Notes: a model not told the origin generated them from the sequence alone. Shown: positions 16,202-26,462, counted from the stretch's first letter. The stretch: DNA of 64,000 nucleotides from Flavobacterium frigidarium DSM 17623 (GCF_000425505.1 NZ_KE384392.1:164973-228972), one strand, 5' to 3'. Numbers and translations are program-made.

Positions 16202-16417
16202 ATGAAGCTATCTAAAAATTTTTACTTAATAATGGCTATTATCAGTGTCATTTCCTTGACCCAAACATGGTTAAATAGTCAAGTAACACATACATTTTTA
16301 TCATGGGAGATAAATATTTGGCTGTACCGTTTATTCAAATTTTCGATAGCATTGCTCTTTATTAAAACTTATTATACTATGAAGCACAATGCTGCTAGGC
16401 AAATTAATTGCAAATAA
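16202..16417 (+). CDS. Small two-helix membrane protein
   Basis: From the ATG at 16202 this is a 71-residue protein; a TTG 33 nt upstream would give 82 residues but is less likely. It has two hydrophobic segments, FYLIMAIISVISLTQTW and LYRLFKFSIALLFIKTYY, separated by a short loop, and a basic tail. I do not recognise a family. It ends 15 nt before the beta-lactamase-like hydrolase gene and is probably co-transcribed with it, which may mean a shared envelope role. Confidence 0.6.
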   Translation: MKLSKNFYLIMAIISVISLTQTWLNSQVTHTFLSWEINIWLYRLFKFSIALLFIKTYYTMKHNAARQINCK

Positions 16418-16432
16418 AAATTATATTAAATC

Positions 16433-17479
16433 ATGAATATACTTTCTAGGATTAGCGTCGCCATTACTATAATACTATTACTCATAACGAGTTATGGCCA
16501 AGCTCAAATTAGTAAAAATAATATTGCAGTGCTTGACAGTTTGTTGGAAACTAAGTCCCCAAGGCCATTTAATGGAGTAGTGCTTATAACCCAAGATGAT
16601 GATGTGCTTTATCAAAAAGCTTTAGGTTTTAAAAATTTTAAACAAAGGACAGTCTTAGAAGTTAACGATCAGTTTGTGATTAACTCTAACAGCAAGCAAA
16701 TAACTGCTGCTTTGATTTTGCTAGAAGTAGAAAAAGGAACTATAAATTTACAAGCACCTATCAATACCTATCTTCCAAAATTAAAGCAAGATTGGGCCAG
16801 CACCGTGACCGTTCATCAACTACTCAATCACACACATGGTATCGCAGAGCTGGATAAGCCGTTAATGTTTCAACCTGGATCGGATTTTAAATATGGAAAT
16901 TTATCGAATGTCTTATTGGGTGAAATCATCACCACAGTTACAAATAAAAGCTATACTGAAGTTGCTGAAGCGCTTTTTAAAAAATTAGGAATGAGTCATT
17001 CTGTAGCAAATGCGGCTCGACTAGCTACTCGTCTTGCTTCAGGACATATTAATGAATCCAATAAATTCTCAGTAGCCAAAAAGATTAAAAAAAATACTGC
17101 TAGCATCCCTGCAGCTGGCGTTATTGCAACGGTGCAAGATTTAGCAATTTGGAATAAAAGCTTACATGGAGGCAAGATTTTAAAACCTGAAAGTTATGCC
17201 AAGATGATAAATTCGACAGTCTTAGCGCAGCACAATGCCTTTGGAAAAGAAAAAACGGGCTATGGATACGGATTAAGAATCAACGATTTAGGTAAGACAA
17301 AATATATTGGACACACCGGCCTTGGAGATGGATATGCTTCGTTGAATGTCTATTTTCCAGAGTCTAGAATAAGTCTAATTGTATTAGAGAATCAATCAAA
17401 TACTGATATGTCCTTAAGTTATTACTTTGGCACTGAGATTAAGGAAATTATTCTGAAGTCACTCAATGTAATGAAATAA
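16433..17479 (+). CDS. Secreted serine hydrolase, class C beta-lactamase/DD-peptidase-like
   Basis: The 348-residue protein has a signal peptide (about 1-24, ending GQAQ). The three active-site elements of this superfamily are visible: SxxK in NSNSKQIT with the nucleophile S85 and K88, YxN in FKYGNLSN, and the HTG motif in YIGHTGLGDGYAS. These enzymes act in the periplasm as beta-lactamases, esterases or D-amino-acid peptidases. HTG in place of KTG is usual in the esterase and peptidase branch, so resistance should not be assumed. A small membrane protein precedes it. Confidence 0.88.
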   Translation: MNILSRISVAITIILLLITSYGQAQISKNNIAVLDSLLETKSPRPFNGVVLITQDDDVLYQKALGFKNFKQRTVLEVNDQFVINSNSKQITAALILLEVEKGTINLQAPINTYLPKLKQDWASTVTVHQLLNHTHGIAELDKPLMFQPGSDFKYGNLSNVLLGEIITTVTNKSYTEVAEALFKKLGMSHSVANAARLATRLASGHINESNKFSVAKKIKKNTASIPAAGVIATVQDLAIWNKSLHGGKILKPESYAKMINSTVLAQHNAFGKEKTGYGYGLRINDLGKTKYIGHTGLGDGYASLNVYFPESRISLIVLENQSNTDMSLSYYFGTEIKEIILKSLNVMK

Positions 17480-17537
17480 TAAATTGTGATTTGTACTGCA
17501 AAGACAATACCTTTGACTGAAATTAAAAAGCTTTAAA

Positions 17538-18086
17538 ATGACTACGCATCTTGCATTACTTCGTGGAATCAATGTTTCAGGACATAATATGATTAAAATG
17601 GATCTATTAAAAACCACACTAGAAAAAGTGGGGTTTGCAAATGTAGAAACGTATGTTCAGTCAGGAAATGTTTTTGTTGATACTGAAGAAGAGAGCGCAG
17701 CTAAAGTAGGTTTTATAATCAAACAAGAAATTTTTAAAGCTTTTGGATACGATGTTCCCACAATTGTAATTGGTATTGCTGATTTGCAAAATTGCTTTAA
17801 AAATAATCCCTATCTAAAAGAAAAGGATGCTGACGTGAAGAAACTATATGTCGCTTTTGTTTCGAAGGAATTACGATCAGAAAATATTAATGATTTAAAA
17901 ATCAGTCAATTTAAACCAGACGTTGCTGCCATTGATCAAAATAGAATTTTTATTAAATATGCAGTAGGAGCAGGGAAGACGAGATTAGATCAAAAATATA
18001 TTGAGAAAAAACTAAATCTTACTGCTACTATCAGGAACTGGAACTCTGTTACCAACTTACTGAAAATGTATGAAGAGCGTATTTAA
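17538..18086 (+). CDS. DUF1697 family protein
   Basis: The 182-residue protein matches DUF1697: the opening HLALLRGINVSGHNMIKM, then YVQSGNVFVDT (about 37-47), a middle FKNNPYLKEKDADVKKLYVAFV, and the closing ATIRNWNSVTNLLKM. It is cytoplasmic with a ferredoxin-like fold expected. No reaction is established for the family. It lies 58 nt after the serine hydrolase gene on the same strand, with no terminator visible between them. Confidence 0.9.
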   Translation: MTTHLALLRGINVSGHNMIKMDLLKTTLEKVGFANVETYVQSGNVFVDTEEESAAKVGFIIKQEIFKAFGYDVPTIVIGIADLQNCFKNNPYLKEKDADVKKLYVAFVSKELRSENINDLKISQFKPDVAAIDQNRIFIKYAVGAGKTRLDQKYIEKKLNLTATIRNWNSVTNLLKMYEERI

Positions 18087-18151
18087 GTTATAGTGTAGCT
18101 CACATTTTTATTTTCGAAAATAAATTAAAAGAATTGCTTTTTCATATGTAG

Positions 18152-18916
18152 TTAATGCACAGAGTTAACTTTTTGAGGAGCAATATCTATTAAGTCACAA
18201 TACCAAAATCCGTAATCAAAGGCATCTGTCGCACTAGTATCGCAAGCTGTGTCTGATGCGTCATCTTGCTTTGGGCGCTCATATTTTTTGTAAACGATTT
18301 CTCCTATTATAAATTGAATAGCTTTAGAGAAAATAGGACCGTCAAAGGTGAAGGTGTGAAATTCACCATTTTCACCACAAACATCTACTCCTTCGGGTAA
18401 ATCATCTATAAACTGCTGATCGATAACACGACCTACAAAACTTTTATCCAGAAATCGTTCGTTAACGCAAACGACAATAGTTTTAAACCCCAAACTGATG
18501 AACTCATGTATGAGATTAATTGTGGGGGTTTTCCAAAGTGGAAAAACAGCTTCAAATCCGATAAAATCTAATTTTTCTTCTCGGTATTTTCTTAAATCTT
18601 CCAAAAAAATATCTCCAAAAATGGAATGAGTAACTCCTTCTAATTTTAGTTTGTTAAGTGTTTGCGTCATGACCTCCTCATATGCTTCCATAGTAGGCAT
18701 TTCTGGAATCTCCATGATCTCGAGCGGCAAACCAATGCTTTTTGCTTGCTGTTCTAATAGCGAAACTCTAATACCATGCATCGATACGCGCTGAAATTGC
18801 TTATTTACGCTCGTTAACAAACAAGAAATTTGGTATTCGGGATTTTGCAATGTCTTGTAAAGGGCTAAGGCTGAATCTTTGCCACTGCTCCAATTAAATA
18901 AGGCTTTGTTAGTCAA
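18152..18916 (-). CDS. Dph6-like ATP pyrophosphatase (MJ0570-type)
   Basis: The 254-residue protein starts with a TTG codon; the family-typical N-terminus LFNWSSGKDSALALYK follows at once and no in-frame ATG is near. That segment is the PP-loop (SGGKDS type) that binds ATP. Other family features are MHGIRVSLLEQQAK, SIFGDIFLEDLRKYRE and GVDVCGENGEFHTFTFDGP. Eukaryotic homologues amidate diphthine, but bacteria lack diphthamide, so the substrate here is another carboxylate yet to be named. The C-terminus ends with a short Asp/Ala-rich region. Confidence 0.85.
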   Translation of the reverse strand: MTNKALFNWSSGKDSALALYKTLQNPEYQISCLLTSVNKQFQRVSMHGIRVSLLEQQAKSIGLPLEIMEIPEMPTMEAYEEVMTQTLNKLKLEGVTHSIFGDIFLEDLRKYREEKLDFIGFEAVFPLWKTPTINLIHEFISLGFKTIVVCVNERFLDKSFVGRVIDQQFIDDLPEGVDVCGENGEFHTFTFDGPIFSKAIQFIIGEIVYKKYERPKQDDASDTACDTSATDAFDYGFWYCDLIDIAPQKVNSVH

Positions 18917-19122
18917 AATAGATTTTTTTAATGGATAGCAAACTTACAAAATTAGCTTTTCATTATAGATTGCTTTAAGCACAAACGTTTAAATCTTTGT
19001 AACTTTGACTTTGGTAAGAATCGGCAAGTTTTTCAACTTTATTTTCGAGTATAAAGAATTAAAGCTGTGCTTGTCAAGAAACATGTATTCTCAATTTTCA
19101 ATTATTTATATAAGAAATCTAA

Positions 19123-21201
19123 ATGATAAAATATTTTTTTCTATTCATAACAACATTTGCTTTTTCGCAACAGCTTAAAAAAGTTGATTTTACATCAGCA
19201 AAAGGAGATATTTCTATAAATGCTAGCAAGCAGTCTGTGCGTGGTTTTGTTACTTACAACTTTAGAGTGCATGAGGCGATAGACACTATTAAAATCGATG
19301 CTCAGAACATGACATTTGAAAATGTTCTATTAGATGACAAATTGGTGAAATTTGATAATAATAAAAAAGAATTGCTAATTATCAATTCATTCAAAGTAGG
19401 AGAGCACACACTAAGTCTTAATTATACTGCACAACCTAAACAAGCTTTGTATTTTATTGGCTCGGAGGCCAAAGACAATTTGCAAATTTGGACACAAGGC
19501 CAGGGGAGATACACGAGTAATTGGTTTCCAAGTTTTGATGATGTAAGTGAGAAAATGATATTCAGTTTACGAGTGGCTTTTGATTCCAATTATGAAGTGA
19601 TTTCGAATGGTCGATTGACTGCACAAAGCACGTTAGACAATACAACAACATGGAATTATGAAATGCAGCAGCCTATGAGTTCGTATTTGTTAATGTTAGC
19701 CATTGGGAAATACAGTAAAAAGGTAGAAAATACTAAATCAGGAGTTGTGCTAGAAAACTATTACGAACCAAAAGATAGCGCTCGTTTTGAGCCAACTTAC
19801 CGCTTTTCTAAAGAAATGTTTGATTATCTTGAAAAGCAAATTGGAGTCAAATATCCTTGGGAGATCTATAGACAAATTCCAGCACGCGATTTTCTGTATG
19901 CAGGAATGGAAAATACAACAGCCACCATTTTATCCAGCCGTTACGTAGTAGATAACACGGGTTTTGAAGATCGAAATTATACTAATGTAAATGCACATGA
20001 ACTAGCGCATCAGTGGTTCGGTGATTTGGTTACTGCTGAAAGTGGAAAACACCATTGGTTACAAGAAGGATTTGCAACTTACTATGCTCTGTTAGCAGAA
20101 GCATCTATTTATGGTGATGATTATTTTTACTATAAAATGTATGAGTCGGCTCAGCAAATAAAATATGCTTCTCGCACGGATACTGCTCCAGTTCTTGATG
20201 CAAAGGCGAGTTCACTAAGTTTTTATCAAAAGGGAGCTTGGGCACTTTTTGTTATTCATGAATCAATAGGAGATAGAGCATTTAAAAAAGCTATTCGCAA
20301 TTACTTGAAAAAGTACGCTTACAAAAATGTCACAACAGATGATTTATTCAATGAAATTAAAAAAGTAGCTCGTTTTGACACTGAAGAGTTTAGTAAAGTA
20401 TGGCTTGAATCTATCCCATTTAATACACAGCAAGCAAATGAATTACTCTTAAAAAATAAGACTATGCAATTGCTATTTGAAGTCGATAAATTGAAGAAAA
20501 CGCCATTAATCGAAAAAGAAGCTTTCTTTACTAAAGTCTTAGAATCTGATGCTTATTTCCAAGTAAAAATAGCCATTGTTAACCAACTTAAATCTGAATT
20601 ATACGAACAGAAAAAAGGGTTGTTGTTAACCGCAATAGCTACAAATAATATTCAGGTTCGTCAAACTGTAGCAGCAAGTTTGGTAAAAATACCAGCTGAT
20701 TTTAAGACCGATTATGAAACTTTATTGCATGACAAGTCTTATCAAACACAGGAATTAGCATTATATTATTTATGGAATAATTTCCCTAGTAGTCGCGTTG
20801 CTTATTTAAATGAATCAAAGGATTGGATAGGTTTTAATGACTATAATCTGAGAACTTTATGGTTATCACTGGTACTTTCTACAGCGGCTTACGACATTGA
20901 TAAAAAGCCATTGATTGAAGAGTTAATAAATTATTCCTCGCTCAATTATGAAGTAATAACTAGGCAAAATGCACTAGAGAAATTAATAGCTTTTAAATTA
21001 ATAAATGATACTGTGCTAGAAAATTTAGTAAGTGCGACAACACACCATATGTGGCAGTTTTCTAAATATGGGCGCGACACGATTCGTTTACTATTAAAAG
21101 ACCCTGAAATGGTCACTGCCTTTGAAAGAATACTACCCACTTTAAATGAGGTCGAAAAGTTTCAACTGAATCGATTATTACTTGAAATTCAACCGAAATA
21201 A
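19123..21201 (+). CDS. M1 family metallo-aminopeptidase, secreted
   Basis: The 692-residue protein has a short signal peptide (about 1-15, FLFITTFAFSQ). The gluzincin core is intact: the substrate-binding GMENTTATI motif (GAMEN type), zinc site HELAH at 292-296 and third ligand E315 in WLQEGFATYY. The C-terminal 250 residues form a helical HEAT-like region. It removes N-terminal amino acids from peptides, probably in the periplasm or outside the cell. No type IX secretion C-terminal domain is visible. It is transcribed alone. Confidence 0.92.
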   Translation: MIKYFFLFITTFAFSQQLKKVDFTSAKGDISINASKQSVRGFVTYNFRVHEAIDTIKIDAQNMTFENVLLDDKLVKFDNNKKELLIINSFKVGEHTLSLNYTAQPKQALYFIGSEAKDNLQIWTQGQGRYTSNWFPSFDDVSEKMIFSLRVAFDSNYEVISNGRLTAQSTLDNTTTWNYEMQQPMSSYLLMLAIGKYSKKVENTKSGVVLENYYEPKDSARFEPTYRFSKEMFDYLEKQIGVKYPWEIYRQIPARDFLYAGMENTTATILSSRYVVDNTGFEDRNYTNVNAHELAHQWFGDLVTAESGKHHWLQEGFATYYALLAEASIYGDDYFYYKMYESAQQIKYASRTDTAPVLDAKASSLSFYQKGAWALFVIHESIGDRAFKKAIRNYLKKYAYKNVTTDDLFNEIKKVARFDTEEFSKVWLESIPFNTQQANELLLKNKTMQLLFEVDKLKKTPLIEKEAFFTKVLESDAYFQVKIAIVNQLKSELYEQKKGLLLTAIATNNIQVRQTVAASLVKIPADFKTDYETLLHDKSYQTQELALYYLWNNFPSSRVAYLNESKDWIGFNDYNLRTLWLSLVLSTAAYDIDKKPLIEELINYSSLNYEVITRQNALEKLIAFKLINDTVLENLVSATTHHMWQFSKYGRDTIRLLLKDPEMVTAFERILPTLNEVEKFQLNRLLLEIQPK

Positions 21202-21227
21202 AAATTGGTATTTAATTACTAAAGGAG

Positions 21228-21746
21228 TTACCAAAGTTTATTGACTTCCTCTTTTAAAAAAAATAACGCTTCTTTGCTCGGCATTACGTTCTCCATACTA
21301 TTTTTTAAAACATATTCTCTTAATGAATCAGCGTTAGTGACTGTTTCACTAGCAATAGCAGCTCGAATCAATTGAATTGTCTTATTTTTTGAAGACGTAA
21401 TGATAGACCAGCATTCCTCGCTCATGTAGATTTGTTGCGACAAATTGTGTTCATATTCTTGTTCGATTTGAGCAATTACATAATTTTGATAATCAAATTT
21501 ATTCTCTGATATTGGTATGATGCGAACCATCAGTTGCGATGGATTAATACGCTCTAAAAATAACGTAAGTCTTTCGTAAGCTTGTAATCTAATGGTAGTT
21601 AATGAGCTATCATCTTGGACAGCTGTAATTTTTCTATCTTCTAAGTGTTCTTTTAATTGCTCATTAAAAAAATAATAAGCTACCGCTGCAGTGGCAATAG
21701 AAGGGATGGTGTATGCTATAATTTGCGCAATAAGTACAGAATTCAT
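21228..21746 (-). CDS. Membrane-anchored hypothetical protein
   Basis: From the ATG at 21746 the protein has 172 residues: an N-terminal membrane segment (VLIAQIIAYTIPSIATAAVAYYFF, about 3-26), a charged linker (NEQLKEHLEDRK), and a soluble part beginning TIRLQAYERLTLFLERINP, followed by mostly helical sequence. An upstream in-frame start would give 211 residues but would overlap the divergent gene's promoter region. Similar proteins are common in flavobacteria with no known function. It is divergent from the TauE/SafE gene. Confidence 0.75.
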   Translation of the reverse strand: MNSVLIAQIIAYTIPSIATAAVAYYFFNEQLKEHLEDRKITAVQDDSSLTTIRLQAYERLTLFLERINPSQLMVRIIPISENKFDYQNYVIAQIEQEYEHNLSQQIYMSEECWSIITSSKNKTIQLIRAAIASETVTNADSLREYVLKNSMENVMPSKEALFFLKEEVNKLW

Positions 21747-21880
21747 GATTTTGTTATTTAAAAAACAAAAATATACTATTCGAATAAAATATCGGGAAAA
21801 TATAATGTGATTTAGTTTTGTCAACAGTATTTTTGCGGCACAAAGTAAGCTTACCACGTTCACTTATTTGCAATAATTTT

Positions 21881-22651
21881 ATGGAAACCTACATTATCAT
21901 CTTTCTTTGCGTAGCAGCATTTATAGCCGGATTCATTGATGCCATCGTTGGTGGTGGCGGATTAATACAAACACCAGCAGCATTAATTTTACTTCCTAAC
22001 TTACCAGTTTCGACAGTAATTGGTACACTAAAAATCCCAGCTTTTAGCGGTACCTCTTTTGCGGCGGCGCAATATTTAAAAAAGGTTACGATGAACTGGC
22101 GTTTGCTACTTATTATGATGGCTCTTGCATTGCCCTCGGCATTTTTAGGTTCGACATTATTGACTTACATGAGCAATGATTTTATGAAGCCTTTGCTGTT
22201 ATTTATTTTATCACTTTTGGCGGTTTATACCTACGCCAAAAAGAATTTTGGCCAACATGTAGCCAAAGATTTATCTGAGAGACAACTTATTTTGAATGCC
22301 ATAATGATCAGTTTTATTGTTGGTTTCTATGATGGATTCATCGGTCCTGGAACCGGCAGCTTTTTTGTTGTAGCTTTTATTGCTTTAATGGGATTTGACT
22401 TTCTTCATGCTTCTGCAAACGCTAAAATGGTCAACTTGGCGACAAATTTTGGTTCGATTTGTCTGTTTGCTTTAAAAGGAAAAATTATATGGGCAATCGC
22501 TTTGCCTATGGCGACTTGTAATGCTTTTGGTGGCTGGTTAGGAGCAAAACTAGCAATTAGTAAAGGAAATGGTTTCATTCGTATTTTCTTCTTAGTGGTG
22601 GTTGTAGGAACTTTAATTAGATTTGCTTACGACGTTTTCTGGAACGACTAA
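21881..22651 (+). CDS. TauE/SafE family sulfite/organosulfur exporter-like permease
   Basis: From the ATG at 21881 the protein has 256 residues. It is almost entirely hydrophobic with about eight membrane helices. The duplicated TauE/SafE signature is visible twice: FIAGFIDAIVGGGGLIQTP near the start and FIVGFYDGFIGPGTGSFF in the second half. These inner-membrane permeases move sulfite, sulfoacetate or related anions, but substrates vary. Starting at an upstream TTG would add a non-conserved leader, so the ATG is preferred. Confidence 0.9.
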   Translation: METYIIIFLCVAAFIAGFIDAIVGGGGLIQTPAALILLPNLPVSTVIGTLKIPAFSGTSFAAAQYLKKVTMNWRLLLIMMALALPSAFLGSTLLTYMSNDFMKPLLLFILSLLAVYTYAKKNFGQHVAKDLSERQLILNAIMISFIVGFYDGFIGPGTGSFFVVAFIALMGFDFLHASANAKMVNLATNFGSICLFALKGKIIWAIALPMATCNAFGGWLGAKLAISKGNGFIRIFFLVVVVGTLIRFAYDVFWND

Positions 22652-22856
22652 AGCTATTTTTTTGTTCTTTTTATTTTCGAAAATTATTCCTATTTAGGCG
22701 CACATATTATTTTCAAATAACAATTCATTTTATTATTTCGAGCAAATTGATTTTCTCCATTGCACTTGATTTTTATTCGAATAAAAAAATGAAAATAATG
22801 CTACATATCTAGTAGTAAAAATGTAGGAGTTCCAACTATATTAACTCTGAAATTCT

Positions 22857-22864
22857 TATTTTTG
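22857..22864 (+). promoter_or_regulatory. -7 element of the UvrD/PcrA gene
   Basis: TATTTTTG fits TAnnTTTG and lies 18 nt before the start codon. No TTG is at the -33 place. The rest of 22652-22856 shows no gene. Confidence 0.45.
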
Positions 22865-22882
22865 CATAAATAGAAAATTTTC

Positions 22883-25213
22883 ATGCAACAATATATTTCC
22901 CAACTTAACGAAGCACAGCGCGAACCAGTATTGCAAAAAGAAGGTCCAATGATTATTATCGCTGGTGCAGGTTCAGGTAAAACACGTGTACTTACAATAA
23001 GAATTGCTTATTTAATGCACCAAGGAATCGATGCTTTCAATATTTTATCGCTAACATTTACCAATAAAGCGGCACGCGAAATGAAAAAGCGTATCTCTGA
23101 TATTGTAGGTTCGGGCGAGGCAAAAAACTTGTGGATGGGAACGTTTCACTCTGTTTTTGCTAAAATTTTGCGTTCTGAAGCTGATAAATTAGGGTACCCA
23201 TCTAACTTTACTATTTACGATTCGCAAGATTCATTAAGAACCATTTCGGGAATTATTAAAGAAATGCAATTGGATCGTGATGTATACAAACCAAAGCAAG
23301 TTTTAGGAAGGATTTCTAATTTCAAGAACAGCCTGATTACTGTAAAAGCGTACTTCAACGATAAGGAATTACAGGAAGCAGATGCGATGTCTAAGAAACC
23401 GAGAATGGGAGAAATCTACGAAAAATATGTAGAGAAATGTTTCAAATCTGGTGCAATGGACTTTGATGATTTATTGCTTAAAACCAACGAATTGCTGACT
23501 CGTTTTCCAGAGGTTTTAGCCAAATATCAAAACCGTTTTAGATACATCATGGTAGACGAGTACCAAGATACCAATCACTCACAGTACTTAATCGTAAGGG
23601 CTTTATCAGATAAATTTCAGAATATTTGTGTGGTAGGTGACGATGCGCAAAGTATCTACGCTTTTAGAGGGGCAAATATTAATAATATTTTGAACTTTCA
23701 AAAAGATTATGAAGGTGTGAAAACGTTTAAGTTGGAACAAAATTACCGCTCTACGCGAAATATTGTAGAAGCAGCTAATACCATTATAGATAAAAACAAG
23801 GTCAAACTTGATAAAATTGTTTGGACAGCAAATGAATTTGGACCAAAGATAAAAGTGCATCGAAGCATGACTGATGCTGAAGAAGGGCGTTTTGTTGCGA
23901 GTACTATTTTCGAACAAAAGATGCAAAACCAGATGACAAATGGTCAATTTGCTATTTTATACCGTACTAATGCACAGTCTCGTGCAATGGAGGATGCTTT
24001 GCGTAAACGTGATATTCCATACCGTATTTATGGTGGTTTGTCTTTTTATCAAAGAAAAGAAATCAAAGATGTGCTTTGTTATTTAAGATTAGTTATCAAT
24101 CCTAAAGATGAAGAAGCGTTGATGCGTGTAATCAATTATCCAGCAAGGGGAATTGGTGATACTACGGTTGAAAAATTAGTCGTAGCAGCAAATCATTATA
24201 AGCGTTCGATATTTGAAGTGATGCAGAATATTGATAAGATTGATCTAAAACTGAATAACGGAACCAAGCAGAAATTAAAAGATTTTGTATTGATGATTTT
24301 GACTTTTCAAGCGATTGATCAAAATCACGATGCATTTTATGTAACAGAACACGTTTCTAAAAAAACAGGTTTGGTTCAAGAATTGAAAAAAGATGCTACT
24401 CCAGAAGGAATGGCTAAAATTCAAAATATTGAAGAACTATTAAACGGTCTTAAAGATTTTACCGAAGGACAAAAAGAGATCGACGGAGCAAGAGGTGCTT
24501 TATCTGAATTTATGGAAGATGTTGCCTTAGCAACTGATCTTGATAAAGATACTAACGATGAAGATCGTGTGGCTTTAATGACTATTCACCTTGCAAAAGG
24601 ACTAGAGTTTCCACATGTATTTGTTGTGGGAATGGAAGAAGATTTATTTCCTAGCGCAATGAGTATGAGTACACGAAGTGAGCTAGAGGAAGAACGTCGT
24701 TTGTTTTATGTTGCTTTAACCCGTGCTGAACACCAAGCATATTTAACCTACTCACAATCTAGATACCGTTGGGGTAAATTGACAGATAGCGAACCTTCAC
24801 GTTTTATTGAAGAAATTGATGGTCAGTTTTTAGAGTATCTAACACCTGCTGAAACTAATTATCGTTTTAAGCCACTTATTGATAAAGATGTTTTTGGCGA
24901 TGTAGATAAATCAAAAATGAGATTGTCAAAACCTTCAAATGGGACGCCGCCACCTAAGGTGGTTCCTGGCCAAAGAGTAGAAGCAACTGTGCGTAAACTG
25001 AAACCTCTAGGCGGAAATCCAAATGCTGCAGGACCTAATTTATTTGATAATAATTTATCAGCAGGAAATATTGTGATGCACGAGCGTTTTGGTAGAGGAC
25101 AAATCATTAATATCGAAGGAGTAGGAGCCGATAAAAAAGCTGAAATCAAATTTGAAGTTGGTGGTTTGAAAAAATTATTACTGCGCTTTGCTAAGTTAGA
25201 TGTTATAGGGTAA
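22883..25213 (+). CDS. ATP-dependent DNA helicase UvrD/PcrA family
   Basis: The 776-residue protein is a complete superfamily 1A helicase: Walker A GAGSGKTRVL (about 28-37), motif Ia LTFTNKAAREMK, Walker B YIMVDEYQDTN, motif III VGDDAQSIYAFRGA, motif IV LEQNYRST, motif V LMTIHLAKGLEFPHVFV and motif VI RRLFYVALTRA. The C-terminus has the PcrA-type tail with HERFGRGQIINIEG. It unwinds DNA from 3' to 5' in nucleotide-excision and mismatch repair and clears stalled forks or RNA polymerase. It is transcribed alone. Confidence 0.95.
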   Translation: MQQYISQLNEAQREPVLQKEGPMIIIAGAGSGKTRVLTIRIAYLMHQGIDAFNILSLTFTNKAAREMKKRISDIVGSGEAKNLWMGTFHSVFAKILRSEADKLGYPSNFTIYDSQDSLRTISGIIKEMQLDRDVYKPKQVLGRISNFKNSLITVKAYFNDKELQEADAMSKKPRMGEIYEKYVEKCFKSGAMDFDDLLLKTNELLTRFPEVLAKYQNRFRYIMVDEYQDTNHSQYLIVRALSDKFQNICVVGDDAQSIYAFRGANINNILNFQKDYEGVKTFKLEQNYRSTRNIVEAANTIIDKNKVKLDKIVWTANEFGPKIKVHRSMTDAEEGRFVASTIFEQKMQNQMTNGQFAILYRTNAQSRAMEDALRKRDIPYRIYGGLSFYQRKEIKDVLCYLRLVINPKDEEALMRVINYPARGIGDTTVEKLVVAANHYKRSIFEVMQNIDKIDLKLNNGTKQKLKDFVLMILTFQAIDQNHDAFYVTEHVSKKTGLVQELKKDATPEGMAKIQNIEELLNGLKDFTEGQKEIDGARGALSEFMEDVALATDLDKDTNDEDRVALMTIHLAKGLEFPHVFVVGMEEDLFPSAMSMSTRSELEEERRLFYVALTRAEHQAYLTYSQSRYRWGKLTDSEPSRFIEEIDGQFLEYLTPAETNYRFKPLIDKDVFGDVDKSKMRLSKPSNGTPPPKVVPGQRVEATVRKLKPLGGNPNAAGPNLFDNNLSAGNIVMHERFGRGQIINIEGVGADKKAEIKFEVGGLKKLLLRFAKLDVIG

Positions 25214-25343
25214 ATGTTTGCAAGGTAATCTGCCATATTGATAAGCCCTTTATTTGACTAGAATTCGTTTTAAGTCTGTGTTGACTGTTTGAATAATACT
25301 ATTTTAAGTTTTGGAATAATTCTTGATACATAATAGATACACA

Positions 25344-25658
25344 ATGCCTTATAACGAATTACTTTCTATTCGAATCACTACTATATTATTAGAAAATAAC
25401 TGTTCTTTCAAGGAGAAGAAAATGTTTGGTGGGATCACTTTTATGATCAACGATAAAATGTGTATAGGGGCGATGCAGGACGTGATCATGCTTCGAGTGT
25501 TACCAGAATTTTACGACGCATTACTTGAAGAAAACGATGTTAGACCGATGGATTTTATTGGTAGAATTACAGCTGGTTTTGTTTACATTGATGCAGAAGG
25601 TTTTAAAGCAGAGCGGCAATTGAAAAGATGGGTTGCCCATGGTTTAGATTTTGCTTAA
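25344..25658 (+). CDS. TfoX/Sxy N-terminal-domain protein
   Basis: From the ATG at 25344 the protein has 104 residues. It consists of a lone TfoX N-terminal domain: KKMFGGITFMINDKMCIGAM (about 23-42) is the signature, and the end RQLKRWVAHGLDFA is typical. In gammaproteobacteria full-length TfoX/Sxy induces competence with CRP, but stand-alone N-domains in Bacteroidota have no shown role. An upstream TTG would add seven residues with no family match. Confidence 0.85.
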   Translation: MPYNELLSIRITTILLENNCSFKEKKMFGGITFMINDKMCIGAMQDVIMLRVLPEFYDALLEENDVRPMDFIGRITAGFVYIDAEGFKAERQLKRWVAHGLDFA

Positions 25659-25719
25659 AGAGGTGTTGTGAAAAGTAAAAAGAGAAAAAAAATTAACGTT
25701 ATAGTTGAAGGAAAAAATA

Positions 25720-26340
25720 ATGGGACAGTTTATAAAAATATATGAAGACAAACCTAACGAGGCTGCTATTGCAAAAGTTGTTAAGGTTTTAAAAGATGGA
25801 GGATTAGTAATTTATCCTACTGATACAGTTTATGGATTGGGTTGCGACATCACAAATACAAAGGCGCTGGAGCGTATTGCAAAAATAAAAGGAATCAAAT
25901 TAGATAAAGCCAATTTTTCATTTGTTTGCCATGATTTAAGTAATATCTCTGATTATGTAAGACAGATTGATACGGCAACTTTTAAGATTTTAAAGAGAGC
26001 TCTACCTGGACCGTATACTTTCATTCTTCCGGGAAATAATAACTTACCAAAGGAATTTAAGAAAAAAACGACAGTGGGAATTCGTGTACCTGATAATGCG
26101 ATTGCCTTAGAAATTGTACGTCAATTGGGAAACCCAATAGTTTCCACTTCTATACGTGATGAAGATGATGTAATTGAATACACTACAGATCCTGAACTTA
26201 TCTTTGAGAAATGGCAGAATTTAGTAGATCTTGTTATCGATGGAGGCTACGGAGACAATGTAGGTTCTACCATCATTGATTTATCTGGAGATGAACCATT
26301 AATTGTGCGTGAGGGAAAAGGTGATATCGATATACTTTAA
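25720..26340 (+). CDS. tsaC: L-threonylcarbamoyladenylate synthase (TsaC/Sua5/YrdC)
   Basis: From the ATG at 25720 the protein has 206 residues, a single YrdC domain without the Sua5 C-terminal domain. The signature GGLVIYPTDTVYGLGCD (about 25-41) is followed by KIKGIKLDKANFSFVCHDLS, LPGPYTFILPG and VGIRVPDN, and the C-terminus has STIIDLSGDEPLIVREGKG. It makes threonylcarbamoyl-AMP from threonine, bicarbonate and ATP for tRNA t6A. The TTG at 25705 is an alternative start but adds only five residues. Confidence 0.93.
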   Translation: MGQFIKIYEDKPNEAAIAKVVKVLKDGGLVIYPTDTVYGLGCDITNTKALERIAKIKGIKLDKANFSFVCHDLSNISDYVRQIDTATFKILKRALPGPYTFILPGNNNLPKEFKKKTTVGIRVPDNAIALEIVRQLGNPIVSTSIRDEDDVIEYTTDPELIFEKWQNLVDLVIDGGYGDNVGSTIIDLSGDEPLIVREGKGDIDIL

Positions 26341-26462
26341 AAGTATAATTTGCATTATTCAGATTAATCTGTATATTAGCGCGTCGATTATCGATAGTAA
26401 AATATAAGCATGTTATTCTTAATTATATTTAATTGGTTATTAGAAAAGGTTAAGGATACATT

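Noticed and set aside
16433..17479. A beta-lactamase resistance gene
   Set aside because: The HTG motif and lack of resistance-gene neighbours fit the broad esterase/DD-peptidase-like family better; resistance cannot be claimed.
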